Below, one piece after another: positions 52,365-60,576 of a stretch of DNA of 64,000 bases (position 1 is its first letter; the number at the start of each line of letters is the position of its first letter). The DNA is from Paraburkholderia agricolaris (lineage in GTDB: Bacteria > Pseudomonadota > Gammaproteobacteria > Burkholderiales > Burkholderiaceae): NCBI RefSeq assembly GCF_009455635.1, contig NZ_QPER01000001.1, positions 4,588,001 to 4,652,000 of the forward strand, read 5' to 3'. A program made the translations under genes and the position numbers. The notes under the pieces were generated by a model, which was not told the DNA's origin, did no database searches, and saw only the letters and a list, made by a program, of their open reading frames with translations.

Positions 52365-53429
52365 ATGCGAATCGCACAGATTGCGCCGTTATACGAAGCT
52401 GTCCCGCCGAAACTCTACGGGGGCACCGAGCGTGTCGTCTCGTACCTGACCGAAGCGCTGGTCGATCTCGGCCATGACGTCACGCTGTTTGCGAGCGGCG
52501 ACTCGGTCACCTCCGCGAACCTCGACGCCTGCTGGCCTCGCGCGCTGCGCCTCGATCCGACGATCCGCGATGCGCTGGCGCCGCATGTCCTGATGATGGA
52601 AAAGGTGCGCAAGGTCGCGCATGAGTTCGACGTGCTGCACTTTCACCTCGACTACATGCCGTTCCCGCTCTTCACCACCATGGACACACCGTTCGTGACG
52701 ACGCTTCACGGCCGCCTCGACTTGCCGGAACTGCAGCCGGTGTTCGATGCATTCTCGAATGTCCCGGTGGTGTCGATTTCGGATTCGCAGCGCGCACCGC
52801 TGCCGCAGGCCAACTGGCTGAACACGATTTACCATGGCCTGCCGGAGCAACTGCTCACGCCGCAAACGCACAAGAAGCCGGAATACCTGGCGTTTCTCGG
52901 CCGTATCTGTCCGGAGAAGCGCGTCGATACAGCTATCAAGATCGCTGCACAAAGCGGTTTGCCGCTGAAGATCGCCGCCAAGGTGGATAAGGTCGACCAG
53001 GAATACTTCAAGAAGGAAATCGAACCGCTGCTCTCGATGGCGCACGTGGAGTTCGTCGGCGAAATCAACGAGGCGCAAAAGCCCGAGTTTCTGTCGGGCG
53101 CCAAGGCGCTGCTGTTCCCGATCGACTGGTCTGAGCCGTTTGGTCTGGTAATGATCGAGTCCATGGCGTGCGGCACGCCGGTGATCGCGTTCAACCGCGG
53201 TTCGGTGCCGGAAGTGATCGACCACGGCGTGACCGGCTACATTGTCGAGGACGTTCAAGGTGCGGTCGCCGCCTTGCAGCGCCTGGACGAACTGTCGCGC
53301 ACCGAAATCCGCGCGCAATTCGAACGCCGCTTCAGCTCGAAAACGATGGCTCAGAATTACGTTGATGGCTATTCGGCGCTGATCGACGCGACGCGCCGCC
53401 CGGTGTTGCGCCAGGTAGCGATGGGGTAA
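52365..53429 (+). CDS. GT4-family (GT-B fold) glycosyltransferase
   Basis: 354 residues, a complete GT-B enzyme. The N-terminal domain has the donor loop MRIAQIAPLYEAVPPKLYGG and TERVVSYLTEALVDLGHDVT. The C-terminal domain has EYLAFLGRICPEKRVDTAIK and the EX7E motif region EPFGLVMIESMACGTPVIAF plus NRGSVPEVIDHGVTGYIVED. No signal peptide or membrane segment is visible. It is divergent from flhDC. A role in glycan synthesis or flagellin modification is possible but not shown; the acceptor is unknown. Confidence 0.85.
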   Translation: MRIAQIAPLYEAVPPKLYGGTERVVSYLTEALVDLGHDVTLFASGDSVTSANLDACWPRALRLDPTIRDALAPHVLMMEKVRKVAHEFDVLHFHLDYMPFPLFTTMDTPFVTTLHGRLDLPELQPVFDAFSNVPVVSISDSQRAPLPQANWLNTIYHGLPEQLLTPQTHKKPEYLAFLGRICPEKRVDTAIKIAAQSGLPLKIAAKVDKVDQEYFKKEIEPLLSMAHVEFVGEINEAQKPEFLSGAKALLFPIDWSEPFGLVMIESMACGTPVIAFNRGSVPEVIDHGVTGYIVEDVQGAVAALQRLDELSRTEIRAQFERRFSSKTMAQNYVDGYSALIDATRRPVLRQVAMG

Positions 53430-53729
53430 GGGCTGGAGCGACACGCTTAAGCGACTGAGATCTTTATGCGTTCAGCCGCTTAAGCCATGCGTCTGTCGCT
53501 CACGCCGGTTTCCAGTTTGCACGCCAATCGTAAGTAAATTTGCCTTGTGAATCGTTTGCGCGAGCGGTTAGCAGGAGTTAACCCGCTTCCACTTCGAAAA
53601 AGCCGCCCTTCAGAGGCGGCTTTTTTAATGCGGTTGTGGATACGCTTCCATCCCGGATTAGCGCATCACAAATTAGCGACCCGGCACCAATCAACCTTCA
53701 GTTGGCTTTCATCTGGAGCGGCAGGATAT
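53430..53729. other. Intergenic region between the GT4 and H-NS genes
   Basis: It contains an imperfect inverted repeat at about 53438-53500, in which CGCTTAAGCG and CCGCTTAAG blocks with AGCGACA and TGTCGCT flanks face each other. The terminator at 53597-53625 follows. Otherwise I see nothing in it. Confidence 0.4.
53597..53627. terminator. Bidirectional terminator between GT4 and H-NS genes
   Basis: AAAAAGCCGCC and GGCGGCTTTTT flank a CTTCAGA loop, an 11-bp stem with T-tracts on both strands. It lies between the convergent 3' ends of the GT4 (ends 53429) and H-NS genes (stop at 53730). Confidence 0.9.
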
Positions 53730-54032
53730 TCAAGCCGCGCCAATCAGAAAACGTTCGCGGTTCTTGCCGACAATCCACTTGGGCGGTTTGCCGCGCCCAC
53801 TCCAGGTATTACCCGATTTCGGGTCCTGATACTTGGCCGGCAGCGGTGCCTTCTTTGGCGGGCGTCCGCGCCGGGCGGCAACTGCAAAGCCGAGATCTTG
53901 CGCGGTTAGACCGTATTCAGCGATCTTTTGGCGGATGTCAGCGACAACGTTATCGATTTCAGTACGCCGTGCTTCATCAGCCTGTGCCTGCAATTTGGCG
54001 ATCTGCGCCTTGAGGTCTGCATATTGAGACAT
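53730..54032 (-). CDS. H-NS-family nucleoid protein (Bv3F/BpH3-type) with AT-hook-like motif
   Basis: 100 residues. An N-terminal coiled-coil oligomerisation region (about residues 1-40) is followed by RRGRPPKK (an AT-hook-like RGRP core, about 54-61) and the H-NS DNA-binding loop TWSGRGKPPKW (about 76-86). Such proteins silence AT-rich genes. Its upstream region is itself AT-rich. AGGGGAG precedes the ATG at 54032. Confidence 0.92.
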   Translation of the reverse strand: MSQYADLKAQIAKLQAQADEARRTEIDNVVADIRQKIAEYGLTAQDLGFAVAARRGRPPKKAPLPAKYQDPKSGNTWSGRGKPPKWIVGKNRERFLIGAA

Positions 54033-54322
54033 TTCGGTTCTCCCCTTTTCTAGAACTCATTCGCTCGCAGACTAGCTGCAATTATAAAAATTCGCAATGG
54101 ACAATAATACCGATTTAGCAAGAAATCATCTGATAATTATTAAGCGTCGATGAATTGTAAAACATGATCTTTATCGCGGAATAATAGGTAAAGGAGACTC
54201 CACATTGACAATTCTTGACACCTAATCCGGTCGTCTTTCCCTAAAATTGCGCGCTCAATGGCATGCATCGGCACTTAGCACTCATGCCACTTCAGACGCC
54301 AAACATTTTAGGATTACCAATC
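54033..54322. promoter_or_regulatory. AT-rich divergent region between the H-NS gene and aqpZ
   Basis: The stretch 54060-54260 is clearly richer in A and T than its surroundings (for example AATTATAAAAATTCG and TCTGATAATTATTAAG). It contains TTGACA at 54205-54210 and 54216-54221, candidate -35 elements toward aqpZ; a well-spaced -10 cannot be fixed. An AT-rich island beside an H-NS gene is suggestive of autoregulation, by inference. Confidence 0.4.
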
Positions 54323-55063
54323 ATGCCGTTGTCAAAGCGACTTGCTGCCGAGCTGTTCGGCACCTTCTGGCTTGTGCTCGGGGGCTGCGGCAGCGCCGTC
54401 CTCGCCGCCAGCTTCGCCGGCCCGGTCCACGGACTGGGCATTGGCTTCGTGGGCGTCGCGCTCGCATTCGGCCTCACGGTCCTGACCATGGCTTATGCAA
54501 TCGGCCACATCTCCGGCTGCCATCTGAATCCGGCAGTGAGCGTCGGCCTGAGCGTCGCGGGTCGTTTTCCGGCTCGCGACCTGCTGCCGTATATCGTCGC
54601 GCAAGTGATCGGCGCGGTGCTGGGTGCGCTGGTGCTGTCGTTGATCGCATCGGGCAAGCCGGGTTTCGACCTCGTCGCCAGCGGCTTCGCCAGCAACGGT
54701 TACGGCGAGCGCTCGCCCGGCCATTACTCGCTCGCTGCCGCCTTCATTTGCGAAGTGGTGATGACCGGCTTCTTCCTGTTCGTCATTCTCGGCGCGACCG
54801 ACAAGCGTGCGCCGGCCGGTTTCGCACCTATCGCCATTGGGCTGTGCCTGACGCTGATTCACCTGATCTCGATTCCGGTCACCAATACATCGGTGAACCC
54901 GGCGCGCTCGACTGGCCCCGCGCTGTTCGTTGGCGGCGCAGCGGTGGATCAGCTGTGGATGTTCTGGCTCGCCCCGATTATCGGCGCGGTGATCGCAGGT
55001 GTGCTGTATCCGGTCATTGCCGAAAACCGCCGCGGCAGTTCGCAGGAACCGGTGCTCAACTAA
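54323..55063 (+). CDS. aqpZ: AqpZ, aquaporin Z
   Basis: 246 residues with six membrane helices. AqpZ is a water channel. Both NPA motifs are present (HLNPAVS at residues 69-71 and VNPARS at 192-194). The aromatic/Arg filter residues F49, H180, T189 and R195 line up with the enteric enzyme (offset six). ATG 54323 is preceded by AGGA (54310-54313). Probably a stand-alone gene. Confidence 0.95.
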   Translation: MPLSKRLAAELFGTFWLVLGGCGSAVLAASFAGPVHGLGIGFVGVALAFGLTVLTMAYAIGHISGCHLNPAVSVGLSVAGRFPARDLLPYIVAQVIGAVLGALVLSLIASGKPGFDLVASGFASNGYGERSPGHYSLAAAFICEVVMTGFFLFVILGATDKRAPAGFAPIAIGLCLTLIHLISIPVTNTSVNPARSTGPALFVGGAAVDQLWMFWLAPIIGAVIAGVLYPVIAENRRGSSQEPVLN

Positions 55064-55102
55064 TTCAACGGTGCGCCGGGGGTGCGGCGTGCCCTTGCAG
55101 AC

Positions 55103-55136
55103 AGTCAAAGCGGGCGCTGCGGCGCCCGCTTTGACT
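55103..55136. terminator. Hairpin after aqpZ
   Basis: AGTCAAAGCGGGCGC and GCGCCCGCTTTGACT form a perfect 15-bp stem around a TGCG loop, 40 bases after the aqpZ stop. A strong T-tract is missing, but the stem includes AAAG/CTTT. A probable terminator. Confidence 0.65.
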
Positions 55137-55226
55137 TGGTACGCACGAGGTGTTGGCAACCCGGTGGCCTGCCAACGGTCCGCTGCTAGAATCGTGCGAC
55201 TTTCCAAGCTCGCACAGGTGCTACCG

Positions 55227-55922
55227 ATGACCCGTCTCCGCGGATTCCTGCATGGCGTCGCACTCTCCATCGGCGGCTTGTGTATGGGCGCACTGGCATT
55301 GCCCACGGCCCATGCGGCAGACAGCAATACCGAAACGCTCGTATTCGTGCGCCACGGCGAGAAACCCGCCAAGGGTTACGGCCAGCTCAATTGCCAGGGG
55401 CTCAACCGTGCGCTGGCGTTGCCGGCAGTCATCGCCGCCAAGTTTGGCAAACCGGATGCGATCTATGCACCCGATCCCGGGCAGCAAAAGGACGACAGCG
55501 GCCACCCTTATTACTACATTCGGCCGCTGGCAACCATCGAGCCGACCGCCATCCAGTTTCAGATGCCTGTGCAAACGCCGTACGGTTTCGCCCAGATCGA
55601 TCAGCTCGGCAGCGCCCTCGTCAATCCGTCCAATCGCAACAAGCTGATTGTCATTGCGTGGGAGCACAAGCTGATCGTGAAGTTGTTGCGTCAGATGATG
55701 AGCACACATGGAGGCAATGCCGCCGATGTCCCCAACTGGCACAGCGACGACTTCGACAGCATCTATATCGTTCGCCTCAACTGGCAAAACGGCACGGCCC
55801 ACGCCAGCTTCAAGCTCGATCATCAGGGATTGAACGGCCGCGCTACGGATTGTCCTTGCGCGGCACTGCCGGGTGCCGCTTCCGCGGCTGCGTCGGGCGC
55901 CTCCGCTGGCTCAGCTGATTAA
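55227..55922 (+). CDS. Histidine phosphatase-family secreted protein
   Basis: 231 residues. A signal peptide (residues 1 to about 30, ending PTAHA) is followed by the phosphatase signature LVFVRHGEKPAKG with Arg42, His43, Gly44. A second catalytic His probably lies in IVIAWEHKLIVKLL (about 150). The C-terminus has an Ala/Ser/Gly tail. The substrate is unknown. ATG 55227 is used because the reading upstream is not conserved; AGGTG (55215-55219) precedes it. Confidence 0.82.
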   Translation: MTRLRGFLHGVALSIGGLCMGALALPTAHAADSNTETLVFVRHGEKPAKGYGQLNCQGLNRALALPAVIAAKFGKPDAIYAPDPGQQKDDSGHPYYYIRPLATIEPTAIQFQMPVQTPYGFAQIDQLGSALVNPSNRNKLIVIAWEHKLIVKLLRQMMSTHGGNAADVPNWHSDDFDSIYIVRLNWQNGTAHASFKLDHQGLNGRATDCPCAALPGAASAAASGASAGSAD

Positions 55923-56207
55923 TTCGGTAATACAGGTGTAAGCCGTGATTACGAGCGACGCCGCCCAATACCGCCACCTGTCGGCGAGAACTGGATACCG
56001 GCTCGTTCCGGGAATCCGGGATGCCTTATTTGACGGGGGTTTGAGCGGAAAACACGTAGCGCGCTTCGCGTTCGAATGTTCCTTCTATCGCCTTTCAAAC
56101 CCTGCGACGATGCTTGCAGTCCGTAACATCTCGTCTCACTAATCAGCGGCCGGAATGCGTAGATTGGTCCTGTGCGACAAACATACGTCGCCTCACAGGA
56201 GAACAAC
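55923..56207. other. Intergenic region before the small secreted protein gene
   Basis: No gene, terminator or repeat was recognised. CAGGAG (56197-56202) at the right end is the ribosome binding site of the next gene. Confidence 0.4.
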
Positions 56208-56507
56208 ATGAAACGCATCGTCACTCACTTGCTGGTTGCTGCTGGACTCGCGGCGGGCGCATGCGGTGTCGCGCAAGCGCATACGGATCTGAATATCGGC
56301 CTGTCGCTCGGCGCACCAGTTTATGCCCAGCCCGCACCCGTCTATGCAGCGCCGCAGCCCGTGTACTACGGCTATGGCGGCTGGGACCATCGCTACGACC
56401 GCGGCTACTATCGCGACGGCCACCGGGATAACCGCGGCTGGGATCACAACGACCGCCGCTGGGGTCATGATGACCATGGCGATCGCCGTGGCGGATGGCA
56501 CGGCTGA
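56208..56507 (+). CDS. Small secreted protein rich in Gly, His, Asp, Tyr
   Basis: 99 residues of unknown function. A Sec signal peptide ends near AQA (HLLVAAGLAAGACGVAQA). The mature part is 75 residues, with PVYAQPAPVYAAPQPVYYGY followed by a charged run of D/H/R/G/W repeats (for example GWDHRYDRGY, RRWGHDDHGD). Such composition occurs in small envelope proteins and could bind metal or peptidoglycan; no domain is recognisable. AGGAG precedes the ATG. Confidence 0.65.
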   Translation: MKRIVTHLLVAAGLAAGACGVAQAHTDLNIGLSLGAPVYAQPAPVYAAPQPVYYGYGGWDHRYDRGYYRDGHRDNRGWDHNDRRWGHDDHGDRRGGWHG

Positions 56508-56550
56508 CCCTAGCGTTGGCGCATAAGATCGCCTGGGGAGGCGAACAGCC

Positions 56551-56580
56551 GGCCCGCATCCGCGAAAGAGGATGCGGGCC
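56551..56580. terminator. Convergent terminator between the small secreted protein and HAD genes
   Basis: GGCCCGCATCC and GGATGCGGGCC form an 11-bp perfect stem around GCGAAAGA. It lies between the convergent ends at 56507 and 56590; downstream on the plus strand comes CGTCCGTTTTC. Confidence 0.75.
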
Positions 56581-56589
56581 CGTCCGTTT

Positions 56590-57411
56590 TCAGGACATCA
56601 GTTCGTCGTCGAGCGAGAAAAGTTTGCGAAGATGGTGCGCGACGCCCGCTTCGAAGTTGTTGCCGATGCGCGGCACGTTCGGCAGACGCGTGATGAGATC
56701 AGGATTGGCGTTGTTCATCATGAACGGATGGCCGGCTGTCTCCAGCAGATCGATATCGTTCATGTTGTCGCCGAAGGCTACACATTGCGAGGCATCGACG
56801 CCGAGACGCTCAAGCACGATCTGCAAAGCACGCCCCTTCGATACGTTCGCCGTCATCACCTCCAGGCAATCCGGCAGCGAATAGGTGACGTATAGCGCAT
56901 CGCCGAATTCGCGCTCCAGGTTGGCCGAGATTTGCGCGAGATCGGCGGGATCGCCGATATAAAGGGCCTTCGCAATGTCGGCACCGTCGTGCTTCGGCAG
57001 ATCGGTTACTTCGTATCTGAAGCCGGAGTCCTGATGGAATTTCAGCAGGTCAGGTGCATCCCGGTCGATCAGCCACGCCTGGTCGGCGAACAGGTTGACG
57101 ATCACGCGGCCATGCGCGCCAACAATTTCCGGTAGTACCAACCGCTGCACGATGGCAGGGGGCAGGTCGTCGGCGTGTATCACCGTGTTGTCCGGTGCAT
57201 GAATGCGTGCGCCGTTCGACGTGATCAAATACGGATTGATGCCCAGCAGATCACGAATGCCCGCAACGTCGCAGTAGTGGCGCCCCGTCGCGATCACGAA
57301 GTGCAGCCCGTCGCTCTCGAGCTTACGCACAGTCGCGATCGTGAACGGGTCCACCTGGTGATCGGCGTTGAGCAGTGTGCCGTCGAGGTCCGTGGCAATG
57401 ACTTTGTACAT
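56590..57411 (-). CDS. Cof-type HAD-IIB phosphatase
   Basis: 273 residues. A HAD-superfamily phosphatase with the catalytic Asp8/Asp10 motif (ATDLDGTLL), VIATGRHY and the C-terminal FGDNMNDIDLLETAGHPFMM, which defines the Cof/IIB subfamily with a cap domain between. Likely substrates are sugar phosphates or nucleotides; the exact one is unknown. It lies tail-to-head with the BadF-type kinase gene. Confidence 0.92.
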   Translation of the reverse strand: MYKVIATDLDGTLLNADHQVDPFTIATVRKLESDGLHFVIATGRHYCDVAGIRDLLGINPYLITSNGARIHAPDNTVIHADDLPPAIVQRLVLPEIVGAHGRVIVNLFADQAWLIDRDAPDLLKFHQDSGFRYEVTDLPKHDGADIAKALYIGDPADLAQISANLEREFGDALYVTYSLPDCLEVMTANVSKGRALQIVLERLGVDASQCVAFGDNMNDIDLLETAGHPFMMNNANPDLITRLPNVPRIGNNFEAGVAHHLRKLFSLDDELMS

Positions 57412-57498
57412 AGTGTGAGGAGCCGGGCAGCGTCAAAGATCGCATTTTACCGTTGTCCGGTGCATCCGCGAGATCGTGCCTGGCGCGGGCCGGGATTT

Positions 57499-58380
57499 TC
57501 AACCGGCGACGCGAGCCGCTTCGCGTTGCGCTAACTGCAATCCGCCATGCGCCGAGTCGGCCAACGGTTCGCGCAAACGAGCTTGATAAATCTGCGGCAC
57601 GTACTCGCGCAAAGGTGCACCGAGCCCGCCGCACAGCGCGACCCGCAGGCTTGCCGAAGGGTCGAGCGCCGCAATCATCTTGCCCACGTCCACGCCGGCC
57701 TCGCCAAGCAAACGCGCCGCGAACGGATGCGAGGGGTTGGCGATGACGAGCGGCGCAAGCTTCGCATAAGCAGTCTGATTGGCCTCGCACAGCCAGACGA
57801 TGAGGCTGTCGCGGTCATGTGCGCCGGTGTGGGCAAGTAGCGCCTGGGCCAGATCGTCGTTGGGTGCGCGTCCGTCGAGCGCCTGCTGCGCGTGCACGAT
57901 GGCCCGCAATCCGAGCCAGGCGCCGCTCGCTTCGTCGCCGGACGGGTAACCGAAGCCACCGGCGACCCGGCATGCGCCATCGCCGTCGAGCACGGCCGCC
58001 TGACTGCCGGTGCCCAGCGCAACGACCACGCCCTGCGCGCCGCCATGCGCGCCCAGCAAGGTGGTGTACACATCGCTTTCCACCGCGAGCCCGGCTACCG
58101 CCGGCGCCTGCGCGCGAAACGCGGCCAGCCAGTCGCGATTATTGACCCCTGCCAAGCCGCAACCGAGTACGCAGCGCGCCCAGTCCAGCGGCATGCCGGC
58201 ACGTGCGAAGGCTTCGGCGCAGCCGGCCGCAATGGCCTGCCACGCCCGTTCCACGCCGAGCCCCAGCCCTGAGGGGCCGCTCGCCGCCTGCGCCAGTTCA
58301 CGGCCCTGCGCGTCGCCGAGTACGACGCGCGTACCGCTGCCGCCGCCGTCAATGCCGATCAGAAAGAGGTCTTTATTCAT
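57499..58380 (-). CDS. BadF/BadG/BcrA/BcrD-type ATPase, probable glucosamine or N-acetylglucosamine kinase
   Basis: 293 residues. The ASKHA ATPase fold is indicated by FLIGIDGGGSGTRVVLGD at the N-terminus, GVVVALGTGSQAAVLDGDGA, and FGYPSGDEASGAWLGLRAIV, the pattern of the GspK-type amino-sugar kinases. ATG 58380 starts the conserved part. Context with a HAD phosphatase suggests sugar salvage, by inference. Confidence 0.82.
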   Translation of the reverse strand: MNKDLFLIGIDGGGSGTRVVLGDAQGRELAQAASGPSGLGLGVERAWQAIAAGCAEAFARAGMPLDWARCVLGCGLAGVNNRDWLAAFRAQAPAVAGLAVESDVYTTLLGAHGGAQGVVVALGTGSQAAVLDGDGACRVAGGFGYPSGDEASGAWLGLRAIVHAQQALDGRAPNDDLAQALLAHTGAHDRDSLIVWLCEANQTAYAKLAPLVIANPSHPFAARLLGEAGVDVGKMIAALDPSASLRVALCGGLGAPLREYVPQIYQARLREPLADSAHGGLQLAQREAARVAG

Positions 58381-58519
58381 CGAATCGAGTGAGTTCAGGT
58401 GGTGAATAACGCTAGCGTGGCAGGTCAGTTTCAATCCCGCAATCGGCCGAATGGCCAGCTTGCGGCGCGCACGGCTTCCGCTATGCTGACGGACGACATG
58501 ACAACGCGGGAGCGCGAAA

Positions 58520-59116
58520 GTGACACAGCGATGCAACTGGGTATCGAGCGAAGCGCTCGCACACTACCACGACACCGAGTGGGGCGTGCCCTCGCGCGAC
58601 GATCAGCATCTGTTCGAACTGCTGGTGCTGGAAGGCGCCCAGGCAGGGTTGTCATGGTCGACGATTCTTAACAAACGGACCGGCTATCGCCGCGCCTTCG
58701 CCGACTTCGAGATCGACAAGGTCGCGCGCTTTACGCCTAAACATGTCGATGCGCTGGTGCTGGACGAAAGTATCGTGCGCCATCGCGGCAAAATCGAGTC
58801 GGCCATCACCACCGCGCGCGCCGTGCAGCAGATTCAGGCCGAACACGGCTCGCTCGCCAACTTCGTATGGTCATTCGTCGATCAGACGCCGATTCAGAAC
58901 GATTGGGCGTCGTATAAACAGGCGCCTGCGTCGACCGAAATTTCGGACGCGCTCAGCAAGGGGCTCAAGCGCTATGGCTGTAAATTCGTCGGCTCGACGA
59001 TCTGCTATGCGTTCATGCAGGCGGTCGGCATGGTGAACGACCACGAGGCAAGCTGCATGTGCCGCGCGCGATGCGCGGCGCTTGGCAAGAAGGGACGCAA
59101 CCGCAAGGCCGGCTGA
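58520..59116 (+). CDS. tag: Tag, DNA-3-methyladenine glycosylase I
   Basis: 198 residues. Tag removes 3-methyladenine from alkylated DNA. Canonical: CNWVSSEALAHYHDTEWGVP (zinc ligands C5 and H17), LFELLVLEGAQAGLSWSTIL (catalytic-site E38) and the C-terminal zinc ligands in NDHEASCMC. The start is GTG 58520 with GGGAG (58508-58512). It is divergent from the BadF-type kinase gene. Confidence 0.95.
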   Translation: MTQRCNWVSSEALAHYHDTEWGVPSRDDQHLFELLVLEGAQAGLSWSTILNKRTGYRRAFADFEIDKVARFTPKHVDALVLDESIVRHRGKIESAITTARAVQQIQAEHGSLANFVWSFVDQTPIQNDWASYKQAPASTEISDALSKGLKRYGCKFVGSTICYAFMQAVGMVNDHEASCMCRARCAALGKKGRNRKAG

Positions 59117-59446
59117 AGTAGCCGCGGCAGCGGTTGCCAGTCAGCGCCTGGCGCCATGCGTCTGAGGGGGCGTCGCTCGCGTTCCAGGCAACCGTCGGCT
59201 ATCCGGTAGAGCCCTGTCTACAATTTTCACACGGCCAGTCGTTATAGAAGGTAAGCGCCAGTCGCGACGGTGGCGGGCGGTGTCGCCAGACTGACGCAAG
59301 CGACATAAAGGGCAAACGAACCAAACTCGGGAATTAAAGGCTTTTCGCCGTGCTAGTCCGGGGTTCGTTAATTGGCGTGTGTCCGATACTGCCCTTCATG
59401 CGCTCGAACAACGAATAACCGCTGCGTAACGCATGGGAGACCAACC
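59117..59446. other. Intergenic region between tag and the phage-like unknown gene
   Basis: 330 bases with no credible gene. AACGAACC at 59315-59322 and GGTTCGTT at 59362-59369 form an 8-bp dyad with a long loop, which may be chance. GGAGA (59435-59439) at the end is the next gene's ribosome binding site. Confidence 0.4.
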
Positions 59447-59872
59447 ATGAAAACCCATAACTTCCTGACCCATCAGGAGATTTTCGATCAGGCCGTCGAC
59501 CATCTGTTCAGTCAGAAACGCGCCGCCTTGCTACCGCGTGGTGGTGGCGCATACCGCGGCTACTGCGGCGGTTGCCCGGTCGGCAGCTTCATCAAGCCAC
59601 GCGATTACATGACCGCGATGGAAGGTGTTCCGGTGCGCTACATCGGCAAGGCGCCCATCGAGGTGCCGGCTTATATGGATGCCGGTATCTCCGCGCTCAA
59701 AAAGGCCCTCCTGCGCGCCCGCCTCAATGTATACGACCCGACCACGGTCTCTCTGCTGAGTTGCCTGCAAAACGTGCACGATGTGTTTGGCACGTGGGAA
59801 TGGCATGAGCGTCTGGCTTCAATTGCCCGCCAATTCGGGCTGTCCGCCGAGCGCCTGAAGAACGCCGCGTAA
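59447..59872 (+). CDS. Uncharacterised protein resembling a phage-associated family
   Basis: 141 residues. It contains AYRGYCGGCPVGSFIKPRDY followed by MEGVPVRYI and ends with LLSCLQNVHDVFGTWEWHER. From memory this pattern (YRG-x-GxxC-VG-xx-I, MEG-V, LQ-x-HD-x-W) fits small uncharacterised proteins seen in phages and proteobacteria; I cannot assign a function. ATG 59447 with GGAGA is the start. It does not share an operon with its neighbours. Confidence 0.6.
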   Translation: MKTHNFLTHQEIFDQAVDHLFSQKRAALLPRGGGAYRGYCGGCPVGSFIKPRDYMTAMEGVPVRYIGKAPIEVPAYMDAGISALKKALLRARLNVYDPTTVSLLSCLQNVHDVFGTWEWHERLASIARQFGLSAERLKNAA

Positions 59873-59921
59873 CGAACCTCGGTCGGCGGCAAAAGCTCAA
59901 CGTAAATCGATTCCTCAAAAG

Positions 59922-59970
59922 CAAAACGGCGATGTGGCTTCTTTCGAAGCTCACACCGCCGTTCGGCATA
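59922..59970 (-). terminator. Terminator after rpsU
   Basis: On the minus strand AACGGCGGTGTGAGCTTC and GAAGCCACATCGCCGTT form a long imperfect hairpin around GAAA, followed by TTGCTTTTG. It lies 33 bases after the rpsU stop. Confidence 0.75.
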
Positions 59971-60002
59971 CAGTGCGCGAAATGCAGCGCGAAAAAACGT
60001 GC

Positions 60003-60215
60003 TTAGTGCAGCTTTTTCGGCAGCATCTGGCTGCGCAGGCGCTTGTGCAGGCGCTTCACAGCAGCAGCCTTCTTGCGCTTACGTGCCGTGGTCGGCTTTT
60101 CGTACGATTGGCGCTCACGCAGTTCAGCGATCAGGCCATTCTTTTCGATTGCGCGACGAAAGCGGCGAATCGCCACTTCGAACGGCTCGTTTTCTTTCAG
60201 AAGAATCGTCGTCAT
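60003..60215 (-). CDS. rpsU: RpsU, 30S ribosomal protein S21
   Basis: 70 residues, basic, matching S21 throughout ([40 protein letters not shown]; the basic tail [15 protein letters not shown]). AGGAATT precedes the ATG at 60215. S21 helps mRNA binding on the small subunit. It is a stand-alone gene with its own terminator. Confidence 0.98.
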   Translation of the reverse strand: MTTILLKENEPFEVAIRRFRRAIEKNGLIAELRERQSYEKPTTARKRKKAAAVKRLHKRLRSQMLPKKLH

Positions 60216-60576
60216 GTAATTCCTAACTCAATCACTTGATAGGGGTAAATTGCGTGGCGGATACCGCTCACGCGCCGGCCCTCCGGTCGTTCCGATTCAT
60301 GGCCAGTAACAGGCAAACGCGGGCAGAACCCGGCCAAACCACGAATGAAACGAGAGGCATAACGGCCACGGAGGCCGGAAAAGAGAGGTGGGGAGTTCAC
60401 CGCGGAACGCGGACAAACGTCATGCCGAAGCCGCGTCTGCTGCCGTTTCGCCAACCAACCTTTCATCAATGAAAAACATTGACGAAACAGGCAAAGATCT
60501 CAATTCACTCCCGATGATATCAGGAAACTCTCCATCCTACCAGGGGTTTAGCGATCGCGCCAGGCCTCGCGCACGG
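60216..60576. other. rpsU leader and intergenic region to the aldo/keto reductase
   Basis: 361 bases without a credible gene. The first ~100 bases should be the rpsU leader. I could not place hexamers or structures with confidence. Confidence 0.4.

Noticed and set aside
59315..59369. 8-bp dyad that could be an RNA or operator
   Set aside because: Arms are short and 39 bases apart; chance is likely.
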